Assembly: GCA_018663565.1 (NCBI GenBank)
Contig: JABJQE010000113.1
Coordinates: 1-5,040 of the forward strand
DNA: 5,040 bases
Source: Phycisphaerae bacterium
Lineage (GTDB): Bacteria; Planctomycetota; Phycisphaerae; Phycisphaerales; SM1A02
Direction: 5' to 3'
A program made the translations under genes and the position numbers. Shown one piece after another: positions 1-4,960 of this stretch; position 1 is the stretch's first letter, and every line of letters starts with the position of its first letter. The notes below the pieces were generated by a model that saw only the letters and a list, made by a program, of their open reading frames with translations, searched no databases and was not told the origin of the DNA.

Positions 1-123
1 CGGCTCTACCGTAAACTTGGGTTCAAGAAGACTCAGATCCAAATTGCTGTCATCCGCTCAACGCGTGATTTGCAAGTTGGGGCCGCCCACCAGCAAGATG
101 TCCACAAGAAGTCGACATCATGA
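1..123 (+). CDS. Probable GNAT-family N-acetyltransferase, C-terminal fragment
   Basis: This reading frame is open from the first base of the window to the TGA at 121-123, giving 40 residues; its start lies upstream of the window. It opens with RLYRKLGFKK, which matches the late GNAT motif (x-LY-x-K-x-GF) where the last helix packs beside the acetyl-CoA site, followed by a short beta-strand-like run (IQIAVI) and a basic, polar tail. GNAT enzymes move an acetyl group from acetyl-CoA to an amine on a small molecule or protein; the substrate cannot be guessed from this tail. The frame lies 408 bases upstream of dnaA on the same strand, with a T7 run (144-150) soon after the stop, so it is probably a separate transcription unit. 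The family call rests on one short motif; another protein ending in a similar helix is possible. Confidence 0.55.
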   Translation, partial: RLYRKLGFKKTQIQIAVIRSTRDLQVGAAHQQDVHKKSTS

Positions 124-219
124 TCGCCGCCCGGTGGATGAAGTTTTTTTCGTGCCATGGAAGGCCTTGAATACAAGGGTTTTTGCGTTTTGCGCGCGCC
201 TGAACGAGCACTTTGTCGG

Positions 220-248
220 TTGTGAAGTCGCCTCGTTGGGGGTAGATT
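220..248 (+). promoter_or_regulatory. Possible sigma-70-type promoter, distal to dnaA
   Basis: TTGTGA (220-225) and TAGATT (243-248) are separated by 17 bases and each matches four of six consensus positions. A transcript would start near 255 and run through the inverted repeats at 255-317 towards dnaA. Such matches arise often by chance, so this is weak. Confidence 0.22.
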
Positions 249-348
249 GCCCACGTCCAAGGACGGACAGTTGCTCGGGTGTTCCAGACAACACGCTAGG
301 GGCAGCACGGGGGAGCATGGACAGCACGTTGGCGCACTTCCTTGTGTC

Positions 349-378
349 TTGAGGCGGATGGCCACAAGATGCTATAGA
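349..378 (+). promoter_or_regulatory. Candidate dnaA promoter
   Basis: TTGAGG (349-354) and TATAGA (373-378) are 18 bases apart, each matching four of six positions of the -35 and -10 consensus. Initiation would fall near 385, leaving a leader of about 145 bases before the GTG start of dnaA. It is the better of the two promoter-like pairs in the gap, but it is judged only by consensus match. Confidence 0.32.
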
Positions 379-519
379 ACAATGGTTCGAATGCATTGGC
401 GGATTCGCCGCGGCATGGAATCGGTGCGTCATCGCTGCCTCATGTTCCCGCATTTGTGACACGGATTGTCGGTACCCGACCGCTCAGCTCACCTCAGTGG
501 GCTGCATCCTTCCGACCTT

Positions 520-534
520 GAGGCTTGCCGCGTG
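520..534 (+). promoter_or_regulatory. Ribosome binding site that decides the dnaA start
   Basis: GAGG at 520-523 stands 8 bases before a GTG at 532-534. The alternative in-frame TTG at 466 has only a weak purine stretch before it, and the 22 residues it would add show no similarity to a DnaA N-terminus. This favours GTG 532. Confidence 0.55.
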
Positions 535-1872
535 ACCGATCTCGCCACACCAATGCTGACCCGAGCCATCCAAGAGCGGATTGGCGATGCCTCATACAAG
601 ATGTGGTTTGGTCATGCTGATCTCGAACTCGAGAACGGTGTTCTGCAAGTGGCTGCGGGATCGAAGTTTGAGGCCGAGTGGATTACTCGTCGCTTCGCCA
701 AAGATCTCGATGCCGTAGCGGTAGATGCTGGCGGCACAGCCGCCCATGTGCACGTTCGCATCAGCGAACAGTCTCCCGACACCGCGGCGACCGACGCAGA
801 GCCGCCATCACGCCGCTCCGAGCGGCCCCGCCGCCGCTTCCATGACCTTGATGATCTTGTCATTGGGGCGAGTAACCAACTGGCCTCAGCGGCCGCCCGG
901 ACCATCGTGGATGACCCCACCGCCCATCACCTCTCGCCGCTGTTTATTCATGGCGACTGTGGCGTTGGCAAGACGCACCTGCTGCAAGGTATTTGTGCTC
1001 GGTTTGCGAGGCAGAATCCGGGCTCGCCGATGCGGTACATGACGGGCGAGGAGTTTACGAACGAATACATCCAGGCAGTCCGGCATTCCCAGCTCGAGCG
1101 GTTCCGCCGCACCATGCGGCGGCTCCACCTGCTTGCGATTGATGATGTGCACTTCGTTGCGGGCAAGACTCGTACACAAGACGAGGTGCTGCACACACTC
1201 GATGCGATTCGACTCGGCGGTGCCCGCATTGTGCTTGCGTCTGATGCCCATCCGAATGTCATCAAACGATTCAATACAGCACTTGCCAGTAGGTGCACCA
1301 GTGGCATGCTCGTGCAGGTCGAGATACCTGACGAGCCCCTGCGGCGTGCTGTGCTCGAACGACTCAGCATTGTCCGCGGGCTCAGCCTGACACCAACGGC
1401 CATCGATTCAATCGTCGAGCAGTGCCCTCGCAGCGTCCGCGAGATTCATGGACTTGTAGCTCGCATTGGCGCTCTCAAGGCCATGCGGCGGACAGAGGGG
1501 CCTGTCACAGGTGGGGATGTGGCCGAGGCAACTGCTGAGGGCCGCGTCGCGGTTCGACGCCCGGTCACGGTGGAGACGCTGATGTCGGCAACCTGCGGGA
1601 TTCTGGGGCTCGAGCAGTCGTTGCTCTCTGGCTCTGGCCGGGCCATGCGTGTGGTGCTTGCCCGAGGCATTATCGCCACGCTCGCCCGGGAGATGACCAC
1701 AGCGAGCTACCCGGAAATCGCCATGGCTATGGGCCGGCGAACCCACTCATCGGTGCATGCGAGCGTGAAACGAATTGTCGCGGACCTAAAGGCCGGCCGC
1801 AGCTTCGACCTCGATGGCCAATCGACGTCCCTTGAGCACATTGTGGGCCGCATCCGCCGTCGAGTTGGATAG
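532..1872 (+). CDS. dnaA: Chromosomal replication initiator protein DnaA (divergent)
   Basis: DnaA binds DnaA boxes at oriC, forms an ATP-dependent filament, opens the duplex and helps load the helicase. From GTG 532 the protein is 446 residues, within the usual family range. Domain I (about 7-75) has the helical FxxWF-like core as YKMWF; domain II is a short acidic-then-basic linker (about 78-101). Domain III, the AAA+ ATPase, has Walker A GDCGVGKTH (141-149), Walker B LLAIDD (200-205) followed by the typical KTRTQDE, sensor I in IVLASD (233-238), the box VII arginine finger in LASRC (R254) and the sensor II arginine in VREIHG (R303). Domain IV (from about 343) ends in a DnaA helix-turn-helix, AREMTTASYPEIA, then GRRTHSSV (401-408), where the usual Asp is Thr (T404). 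dnaN does not follow; rpmA does, 76 bases on. An in-frame TTG at 466 would give 468 residues. The identity is secure; sole initiator versus divergent paralogue cannot be told from the window. Confidence 0.95.
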   Translation: MTDLATPMLTRAIQERIGDASYKMWFGHADLELENGVLQVAAGSKFEAEWITRRFAKDLDAVAVDAGGTAAHVHVRISEQSPDTAATDAEPPSRRSERPRRRFHDLDDLVIGASNQLASAAARTIVDDPTAHHLSPLFIHGDCGVGKTHLLQGICARFARQNPGSPMRYMTGEEFTNEYIQAVRHSQLERFRRTMRRLHLLAIDDVHFVAGKTRTQDEVLHTLDAIRLGGARIVLASDAHPNVIKRFNTALASRCTSGMLVQVEIPDEPLRRAVLERLSIVRGLSLTPTAIDSIVEQCPRSVREIHGLVARIGALKAMRRTEGPVTGGDVAEATAEGRVAVRRPVTVETLMSATCGILGLEQSLLSGSGRAMRVVLARGIIATLAREMTTASYPEIAMAMGRRTHSSVHASVKRIVADLKAGRSFDLDGQSTSLEHIVGRIRRRVG

Positions 1873-1936
1873 GCGACTGGCCCCATGGCACTCCTTATAG
1901 CCCTTTTTCTGGTACTATTTCCGGCTCGAGTTTTGT

Positions 1937-1951
1937 AGGAGATTTGCTGTG
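1937..1951 (+). promoter_or_regulatory. rpmA ribosome binding site and GTG start
   Basis: AGGAGA (1937-1942) is spaced 6 bases from GTG 1949-1951, a strong site that fixes the L27 start at MAHKKG. A -10-like TACTAT (1913-1918) lies in the same 76-base gap but has no good -35 partner, so whether rpmA has its own promoter or is read from dnaA is open. Confidence 0.75.
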
Positions 1952-2230
1952 GCACATAAGAAGGGACAAGGGTCCACCAAGAACGGTCGCGACTCTAATC
2001 CGCAATATCGCGGCGTGAAGTTGTACGGCGGTCAGTACGCGAAAGCGGGCTCGATCATCGTTCGCCAGTGCGGCACACATTTCCACCCCGGATACCTCGT
2101 GCGTCGCGGTCGCGACGACACGCTGTACGCCAAGCAGGCAGGCTTCGTGCACTTCCGCGGTCGCAAGATCGACATCGTGCCAGCGGATCCAAACACGCCT
2201 CGCTATACGGCGGTCGAACAAGCGAGCTGA
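1949..2230 (+). CDS. rpmA: Large ribosomal subunit protein bL27
   Basis: bL27 is a small basic protein of the 50S subunit whose flexible N-terminus reaches the peptidyl transferase centre and contacts tRNA. The 93-residue product begins MAHKKGQGSTKNGRDSN, the near-invariant family start, and continues with the conserved QYRGVKLYGGQ and the GSIIVRQCGTHFHPG core, then the beta-barrel segment KQAGFVHF. There is no cleavable N-terminal extension of the Firmicutes kind, so Ala2 should reach the catalytic centre directly after Met removal. It starts with GTG after a strong AGGAGA. The common partner rplU (bL21) is not upstream; dnaA is. obgE follows on the same strand but beyond a strong terminator-like hairpin, so the two may be only partly co-transcribed. 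Confidence 0.98.
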   Translation: MAHKKGQGSTKNGRDSNPQYRGVKLYGGQYAKAGSIIVRQCGTHFHPGYLVRRGRDDTLYAKQAGFVHFRGRKIDIVPADPNTPRYTAVEQAS

Positions 2231-2257
2231 TCGCTTCCTTTTGAGAATGAGTTCATC

Positions 2258-2288
2258 CACGCGGGCGATCGACGCCCGCGTGTCTTTT
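2258..2288 (+). terminator. Intrinsic terminator between rpmA and obgE
   Basis: A perfect 10-base-pair GC-rich stem, CACGCGGGCG (2258-2267) with CGCCCGCGTG (2273-2282), closes a 5-base loop ATCGA and is followed by TCTTTT (2283-2288). This is a textbook Rho-independent shape. The T-run is short and interrupted, so read-through into obgE is possible and would let L27 be made in excess of Obg. Confidence 0.8.
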
Positions 2289-2302
2289 GGTGGGACCACC
2301 GC
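2289..2302 (+). promoter_or_regulatory. Weak obgE ribosome binding site inside a short inverted repeat
   Basis: No AGGAGG-like site precedes the ATG at 2303. The only purine-rich stretch is GGTGGGA (2289-2295), and it can pair with CCACC (2296-2300) as GGTG-GGAC-CACC. The start is still well fixed by the conserved Obg N-terminus. Initiation may be weak, or the mini-hairpin may be chance. Confidence 0.3.
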
Positions 2303-3334
2303 ATGCTGATAGACCACTGCACAATCTTTGTTCGTTCCGGAAAAGGCGGTAATGGCTGCGTGAGCCTGTGCCGTGAAAAGTACCGCCCCAAGGGCGGCCC
2401 AAATGGCGGCGATGGTGGATGTGGCGGCGATGTTGTACTCGTTGGTGACCAGAGTGTTTCCACGCTCTTATCGTTGACACCGCGGCCCCATTACCGCGCG
2501 AAGAATGGCATGCCGGGTCTTGGGTCATCCATGAACGGCGCCGCAGCGGACCACACATTGATTGCTGTACCGCTCGGCACCATTGCAGTCGATCGCGAGA
2601 CGGGCGAGACCCTCGCCGAGATTACAACCCATGGCGAGCAGGTCATCGTCGCCAAAGGCGGTGTGGGTGGATACGGAAATGAACACTTCAAGTCATCGAC
2701 CAATCAGACGCCGCGCGAAGCCATGCCTGGTGGCGACTGGCAAGAACGTACGCTGGACCTCGAACTCAAGTTGCTCGCTGATGTCGGGCTCGTTGGTTTG
2801 CCCAATGCTGGCAAGTCAACCTTGCTCTCTGCGGTCAGCGCCGCGCGGCCCAAAGTGGCTGACTATCCGTTCACGACCAAATCGCCGCATCTTGGCATCG
2901 CCGAACTCCCAGGCGAACGCAGGTTGGTTATCGCCGATTTGCCAGGCCTTATTGAAGGCGCCGCTGGCGGCGCCGGCATGGGCCACGACTTCCTCAAGCA
3001 TGTGGAGCGGAACGCCGTCATATTGCACGTGCTCGACGCAATGCCGATTGATGGCACCAACCCAGTGGACAATTGGAAGCTCATTCGAGGCGAACTCGAT
3101 GCCTTTGGCGACGTGCTGACTGATAAGCCAGAGATCATCATGCTCAACAAGTGTGATCTCATTGACGAAGACACCACACAAGAGATCGTCACAGCACTCA
3201 AGTCCGCGGGCGGCACACCAGTCTTGGCCGCCTCGGGCGTGACCGGGCAGGGGGTCGACCGCGTACTCGAGGCCATTTGGTCAACGGTTAGTGGCGTCGA
3301 AGAAGCCATCGAAACAGGCGGATGGAATCGGTAG
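2303..3334 (+). CDS. obgE: GTPase Obg/CgtA, ribosome assembly factor
   Basis: Obg is an essential cytoplasmic GTPase that binds the 50S subunit late in assembly and links ribosome maturation to growth and the stringent response. The 343-residue product has the glycine-rich Obg fold at 1-158, including KGGNGCVS and REKYRPKGGPNGGDGG, then the GTPase domain: G1 GLPNAGKST (165-173), switch I/G2 DYPFTT (187-192), G3 DLPG (212-215) within DLPGLIEGA, G4 NKCD (282-285) and G5 SGVTG (311-315). All motifs are intact. There is no C-terminal OCT domain of the Bacillus type; the protein ends about 12 residues after the last GTPase helix. It follows rpmA, the usual partner, across 72 bases that hold a terminator. 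Two terminator-like hairpins follow the stop codon. Confidence 0.97.
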   Translation: MLIDHCTIFVRSGKGGNGCVSLCREKYRPKGGPNGGDGGCGGDVVLVGDQSVSTLLSLTPRPHYRAKNGMPGLGSSMNGAAADHTLIAVPLGTIAVDRETGETLAEITTHGEQVIVAKGGVGGYGNEHFKSSTNQTPREAMPGGDWQERTLDLELKLLADVGLVGLPNAGKSTLLSAVSAARPKVADYPFTTKSPHLGIAELPGERRLVIADLPGLIEGAAGGAGMGHDFLKHVERNAVILHVLDAMPIDGTNPVDNWKLIRGELDAFGDVLTDKPEIIMLNKCDLIDEDTTQEIVTALKSAGGTPVLAASGVTGQGVDRVLEAIWSTVSGVEEAIETGGWNR

Positions 3335-3337
3335 AAG

Positions 3338-3366
3338 GCGGCTCGGCCGGTCGCAAAAAGTTTTTT
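3338..3366 (+). terminator. Weak terminator-like hairpin just after obgE
   Basis: GCGGC (3338-3342) can pair with GTCGC (3350-3354), one wobble included, around a 7-base loop TCGGCCG. AAAAAG and then T6 (3361-3366) follow. The T-run does not directly abut the stem, so it is weaker than the next hairpin downstream. Confidence 0.35.
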
Positions 3367-3382
3367 GAGGTTTGCCGCAATG

Positions 3383-3411
3383 AATGCGCCGCTCCGCGCG
3401 TTGGTTTTTTT
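3383..3411 (+). terminator. Likely terminator of obgE
   Basis: AATGCGC (3383-3389) pairs with GCGCGTT (3396-3402) through 7 base pairs with one wobble, around the loop CGCTCC. GG and then T7 (3405-3411) follow. The hairpin covers the ATG at 3384 that would otherwise extend the next gene, which argues against that longer start. Confidence 0.6.
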
Positions 3412-3447
3412 CTGTCATCTTACGCAAGGGATCGCAGGGACTCAGCA

Positions 3448-3473
3448 GAGGCCGCCGTTTGAATGGCCGCCTC
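3448..3473 (+). promoter_or_regulatory. Leader hairpin directly abutting a Shine-Dalgarno site
   Basis: GAGGC (3448-3452) pairs with GCCTC (3469-3473); after one C-C mismatch GCCGT pairs with ATGGC (one G-T wobble), closing a 4-base loop TTGA. The ribosome binding site AGGAG (3474-3478) begins at the very next base, 7 bases before the ATG at 3486. The stem leaves AGGAG free but touches it, so folding could affect ribosome access. Function is inferred from position only. Confidence 0.4.
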
Positions 3474-3485
3474 AGGAGCACACAT

Positions 3486-4250
3486 ATGACCATACTGACC
3501 ACCACCGCATTGACGATCGTTTGCGCGACTTCTACATCTATCGGGGGATTAATCAATCTCGAGTTCGCCGGCGGCTCACTGGCCGAATGGGTGGACGCGA
3601 TCAAGTCAGCTTCACCAACTAGCAGCATCGTGCTTATAGGGAGCGGCGATGACGTCAAGATGCCCGCGATGTCGCTTCACGATGTGGCAGTCGCGACTTG
3701 TGTTCGTGTTGCAGATGCAGTCCGCTATGTTGAGGTAAGCGAGATCAATGAGTCAGGCGATGGCCAATCTGTTTGGCTTATTCAGCATGAACCCGCCACA
3801 GGCCGCCGCGGCGCCACCCCAAGGCCACAATCAACGGCAATCTTCCCTTTGCCCTCTTCATATTTCGACGCTGACAAGGCGGCGATGCTCGTTGATGTTG
3901 TCACGGAACTGTGCATGATCGGAAATCAGCCCAAGCCCGTCGTGTTGATTCGGCGAGACTTTGGTCTTCTGGCCATATTTGGATCGTCTTCGCAATTGGA
4001 GATCGTGTCTGAAGTGCTCTTAGAGGTTGCGCATCACACGAGACCGAATGATGAAAGCAGCGAGCATGCCGCTATGCCAACACGATCTTCAAGTGAGCAG
4101 ACGGATCGGCTGCTTCACCGCATGAATAGAGCTAGCGAAGCTCGGGCGGCTGCGACAACGCTATCCGAACAAGAAGCGGCGAAGCAGGAGTGGCACATGG
4201 CGTTCAACGCCCTTCGTGATTATCGCAACACGCACGGCACTTTGGATTGA
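3486..4250 (+). CDS. Uncharacterised protein with an STN/secretin-N-like domain
   Basis: I do not recognise this gene by name. The start at ATG 3486 is chosen for its AGGAG 7 bases upstream; an in-frame ATG at 3384 would overlap the obgE terminator. The 254-residue product opens with a hydrophobic stretch (2-22) resembling a short secretion signal but lacking a basic n-region, and VC-A at 12-14 is not a good lipobox. Residues 22-75 (INLEFAGGSLAEWVDAI, then SSIVLI, then MPAMSLHDVAVATCVRV) follow the beta-alpha-beta pattern of STN/secretin N0 modules, of a type I associate with planctomycetes. A second alpha/beta segment (about 107-173) runs IFPLP to GLLAIFGSSSQLEIVSEVLLEV, like a secretin N1 repeat. 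The tail from 180 is polar and ends in a probable charged helix (196-243). No secretin channel follows, so it may be a small periplasmic or membrane-linked accessory protein. The fold call is by pattern only; it seems to be monocistronic. Confidence 0.7.
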   Translation: MTILTTTALTIVCATSTSIGGLINLEFAGGSLAEWVDAIKSASPTSSIVLIGSGDDVKMPAMSLHDVAVATCVRVADAVRYVEVSEINESGDGQSVWLIQHEPATGRRGATPRPQSTAIFPLPSSYFDADKAAMLVDVVTELCMIGNQPKPVVLIRRDFGLLAIFGSSSQLEIVSEVLLEVAHHTRPNDESSEHAAMPTRSSSEQTDRLLHRMNRASEARAAATTLSEQEAAKQEWHMAFNALRDYRNTHGTLD

Positions 4251-4316
4251 CCCACAACCACATGTGCATGGACCCGCGTATTTCAGGCCACGGTCTGGCA
4301 ATCGATGCAAGCACCT

Positions 4317-4361
4317 CAACTAGGATCTGCGCGCCATGCACGGACGCGCCGGTCCTAGTTG
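4317..4361. terminator. Long hairpin between converging genes, possible two-way terminator
   Basis: CAACTAGGA (4317-4325) and TCCTAGTTG (4353-4361) are a perfect 9-base inverted repeat. The stem continues inward through a T-G wobble, a C-G pair, one mismatch and GCGCG/CGCGC (4329-4333 with 4345-4349, reading G-C, C-G, G-C, C-G, G-C), leaving an 11-base loop (4334-4344). It lies 66 bases past the stop of the + strand gene at 4250 and 35 bases past the stop of the - strand gene at 4397. No T-run follows on either strand, so it may act with Rho or as an RNA 3' end stabiliser. Confidence 0.5.
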
Positions 4362-4377
4362 CTGGGCGACGCGCCGG
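4343..4377. repeat. Pair of 10-base direct repeats
   Basis: GACGCGCCGG occurs at 4343-4352 and again at 4368-4377, a period of 25 bases. The first copy forms part of the right arm of the hairpin at 4317-4361. Two GC-rich copies only; it may be a small duplication or chance. Confidence 0.4.
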
Positions 4378-4396
4378 AGACGCCGATAGCCATGGC

Positions 4397-4960
4397 TCAA
4401 TCGCCGTGTCGCTGACGTAGCCGCGGACTGAGCCGAAGCAGCAGCTGTGCTCGTTCACATTCATCCAGCCAGTCTTGCGTGATTGAATCGAGCACATCGT
4501 CTGGGATCGGCGCGCCTGGTAGCGGGCATGCTGGTCCGAGTTGCTCCGCTGCGACCCATCTGTAGTAGGAGAGTGTCTTATCGCCGAGGGATGAGACGTA
4601 TGCGCCGTCTTCGGCCATGAAGATGACAACCGGCACGCGGGCGCCGGCATTGATTCGAAAGTGGTCGAGCGGAGCGCTGGGGTGATCGCGGTCAATGAAA
4701 CGCAAGTCAATGCGGGGGCACGCAGCCGCGATGGCAGCCAGCACGGGGACTTGACGCACGCAGTCGCCGCACCATGTGCCAGATATGACAAGTACACGCA
4801 TGTCTCTGGTCCAGCTTCCGAGCATCTGTATGTGTTGGGTCGTGAGTGTGACCTGCGCGGCAATGGCCTTGAAGGGGTCCGTCTTACTTGGCGAAGAGGT
4901 GATGTAGTCGTCATAGTCGACGGCGGCATCAAAGGCGACGGCGAGGGCATCTGTGTTCAT
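4397..4960 (-). CDS. Thioredoxin-fold protein with CGDC active site
   Basis: The 187-residue product has a thioredoxin core at about 53-130: strand MRVLVISGTW, active site CGDC (64-67) preceded by Trp, helix RQVPVLAAIAAAC, strand IDLRFID, then ARVPVVIF with the cis-proline at P110 facing the active site. This matches the thioredoxin-like group typified by a WCGDC motif (Pfam Thioredoxin_9), expected to catalyse dithiol-disulfide exchange in the cytoplasm; no signal peptide is visible, the N-terminus being acidic (MNTDALAVAF). About 45 helical residues precede the core, and a C-terminal extension (131-187) holds two further Cys (C145, C168) and a basic end. The start overlaps the stop of the upstream probable mutS as ATGA, so the two are probably translated together; its own ribosome binding site is weak (GAAAGA). 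Its partner protein and substrate are unknown. Confidence 0.9.
   Translation of the reverse strand: MNTDALAVAFDAAVDYDDYITSSPSKTDPFKAIAAQVTLTTQHIQMLGSWTRDMRVLVISGTWCGDCVRQVPVLAAIAAACPRIDLRFIDRDHPSAPLDHFRINAGARVPVVIFMAEDGAYVSSLGDKTLSYYRWVAAEQLGPACPLPGAPIPDDVLDSITQDWLDECERAQLLLRLSPRLRQRHGD

Larger units (their letters stand above)
124..531. other. Gap upstream of dnaA without a credible gene
   Basis: Frames of 70 to 114 codons exist here on both strands, but their translations are rich in Ser, Cys, His and Arg, have no recognisable motif and no good ribosome binding site, so I take them as chance. The gap holds a T7 run at 144-150, two promoter-like pairs (220-248 and 349-378), and a cluster of short inverted repeats between about 234 and 317. 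By eye I find no 9-base match to the DnaA box TTATCCACA on either strand, and no AT-rich block of the sort expected for a DNA unwinding element, so nothing marks this as the replication origin even though it precedes dnaA. The most likely role is the dnaA control region. Confidence 0.5.

Noticed and set aside
96..109. DnaA box-like ATGTCCACA
   Set aside because: It matches only seven of nine positions, lies within the coding end of the acetyltransferase-like gene and stands alone.
125..150. Intrinsic terminator after the acetyltransferase-like gene
   Set aside because: The T7 run at 144-150 is good, but the only stem before it is about 4 base pairs (CGCC/GGTG) and is separated from the T-run by several bases.
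118..462. A 114-codon frame on the - strand upstream of dnaA
   Set aside because: The composition is rich in Ser, His, Cys and Pro without any domain pattern, there is no ribosome binding site, and frames of similar length exist on the other strand over the same bases.
124..531. Replication origin next to dnaA
   Set aside because: No cluster of DnaA boxes and no AT-rich unwinding block is visible, and dnaN is absent; position beside dnaA alone is not enough.
3384..3485. Extension of the STN-like protein to the ATG at 3384
   Set aside because: That start lies inside a terminator hairpin and has no Shine-Dalgarno; the ATG at 3486 has AGGAG at 7 bases. The extra 34 residues are Arg and Ser rich.
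4204..4950. A 248-codon frame on the - strand overlapping the thioredoxin-like gene
   Set aside because: It is the shadow frame of a gene with a clear CGDC active site and cis-proline; its translation is Ser, Arg, Pro and Thr rich without motif.
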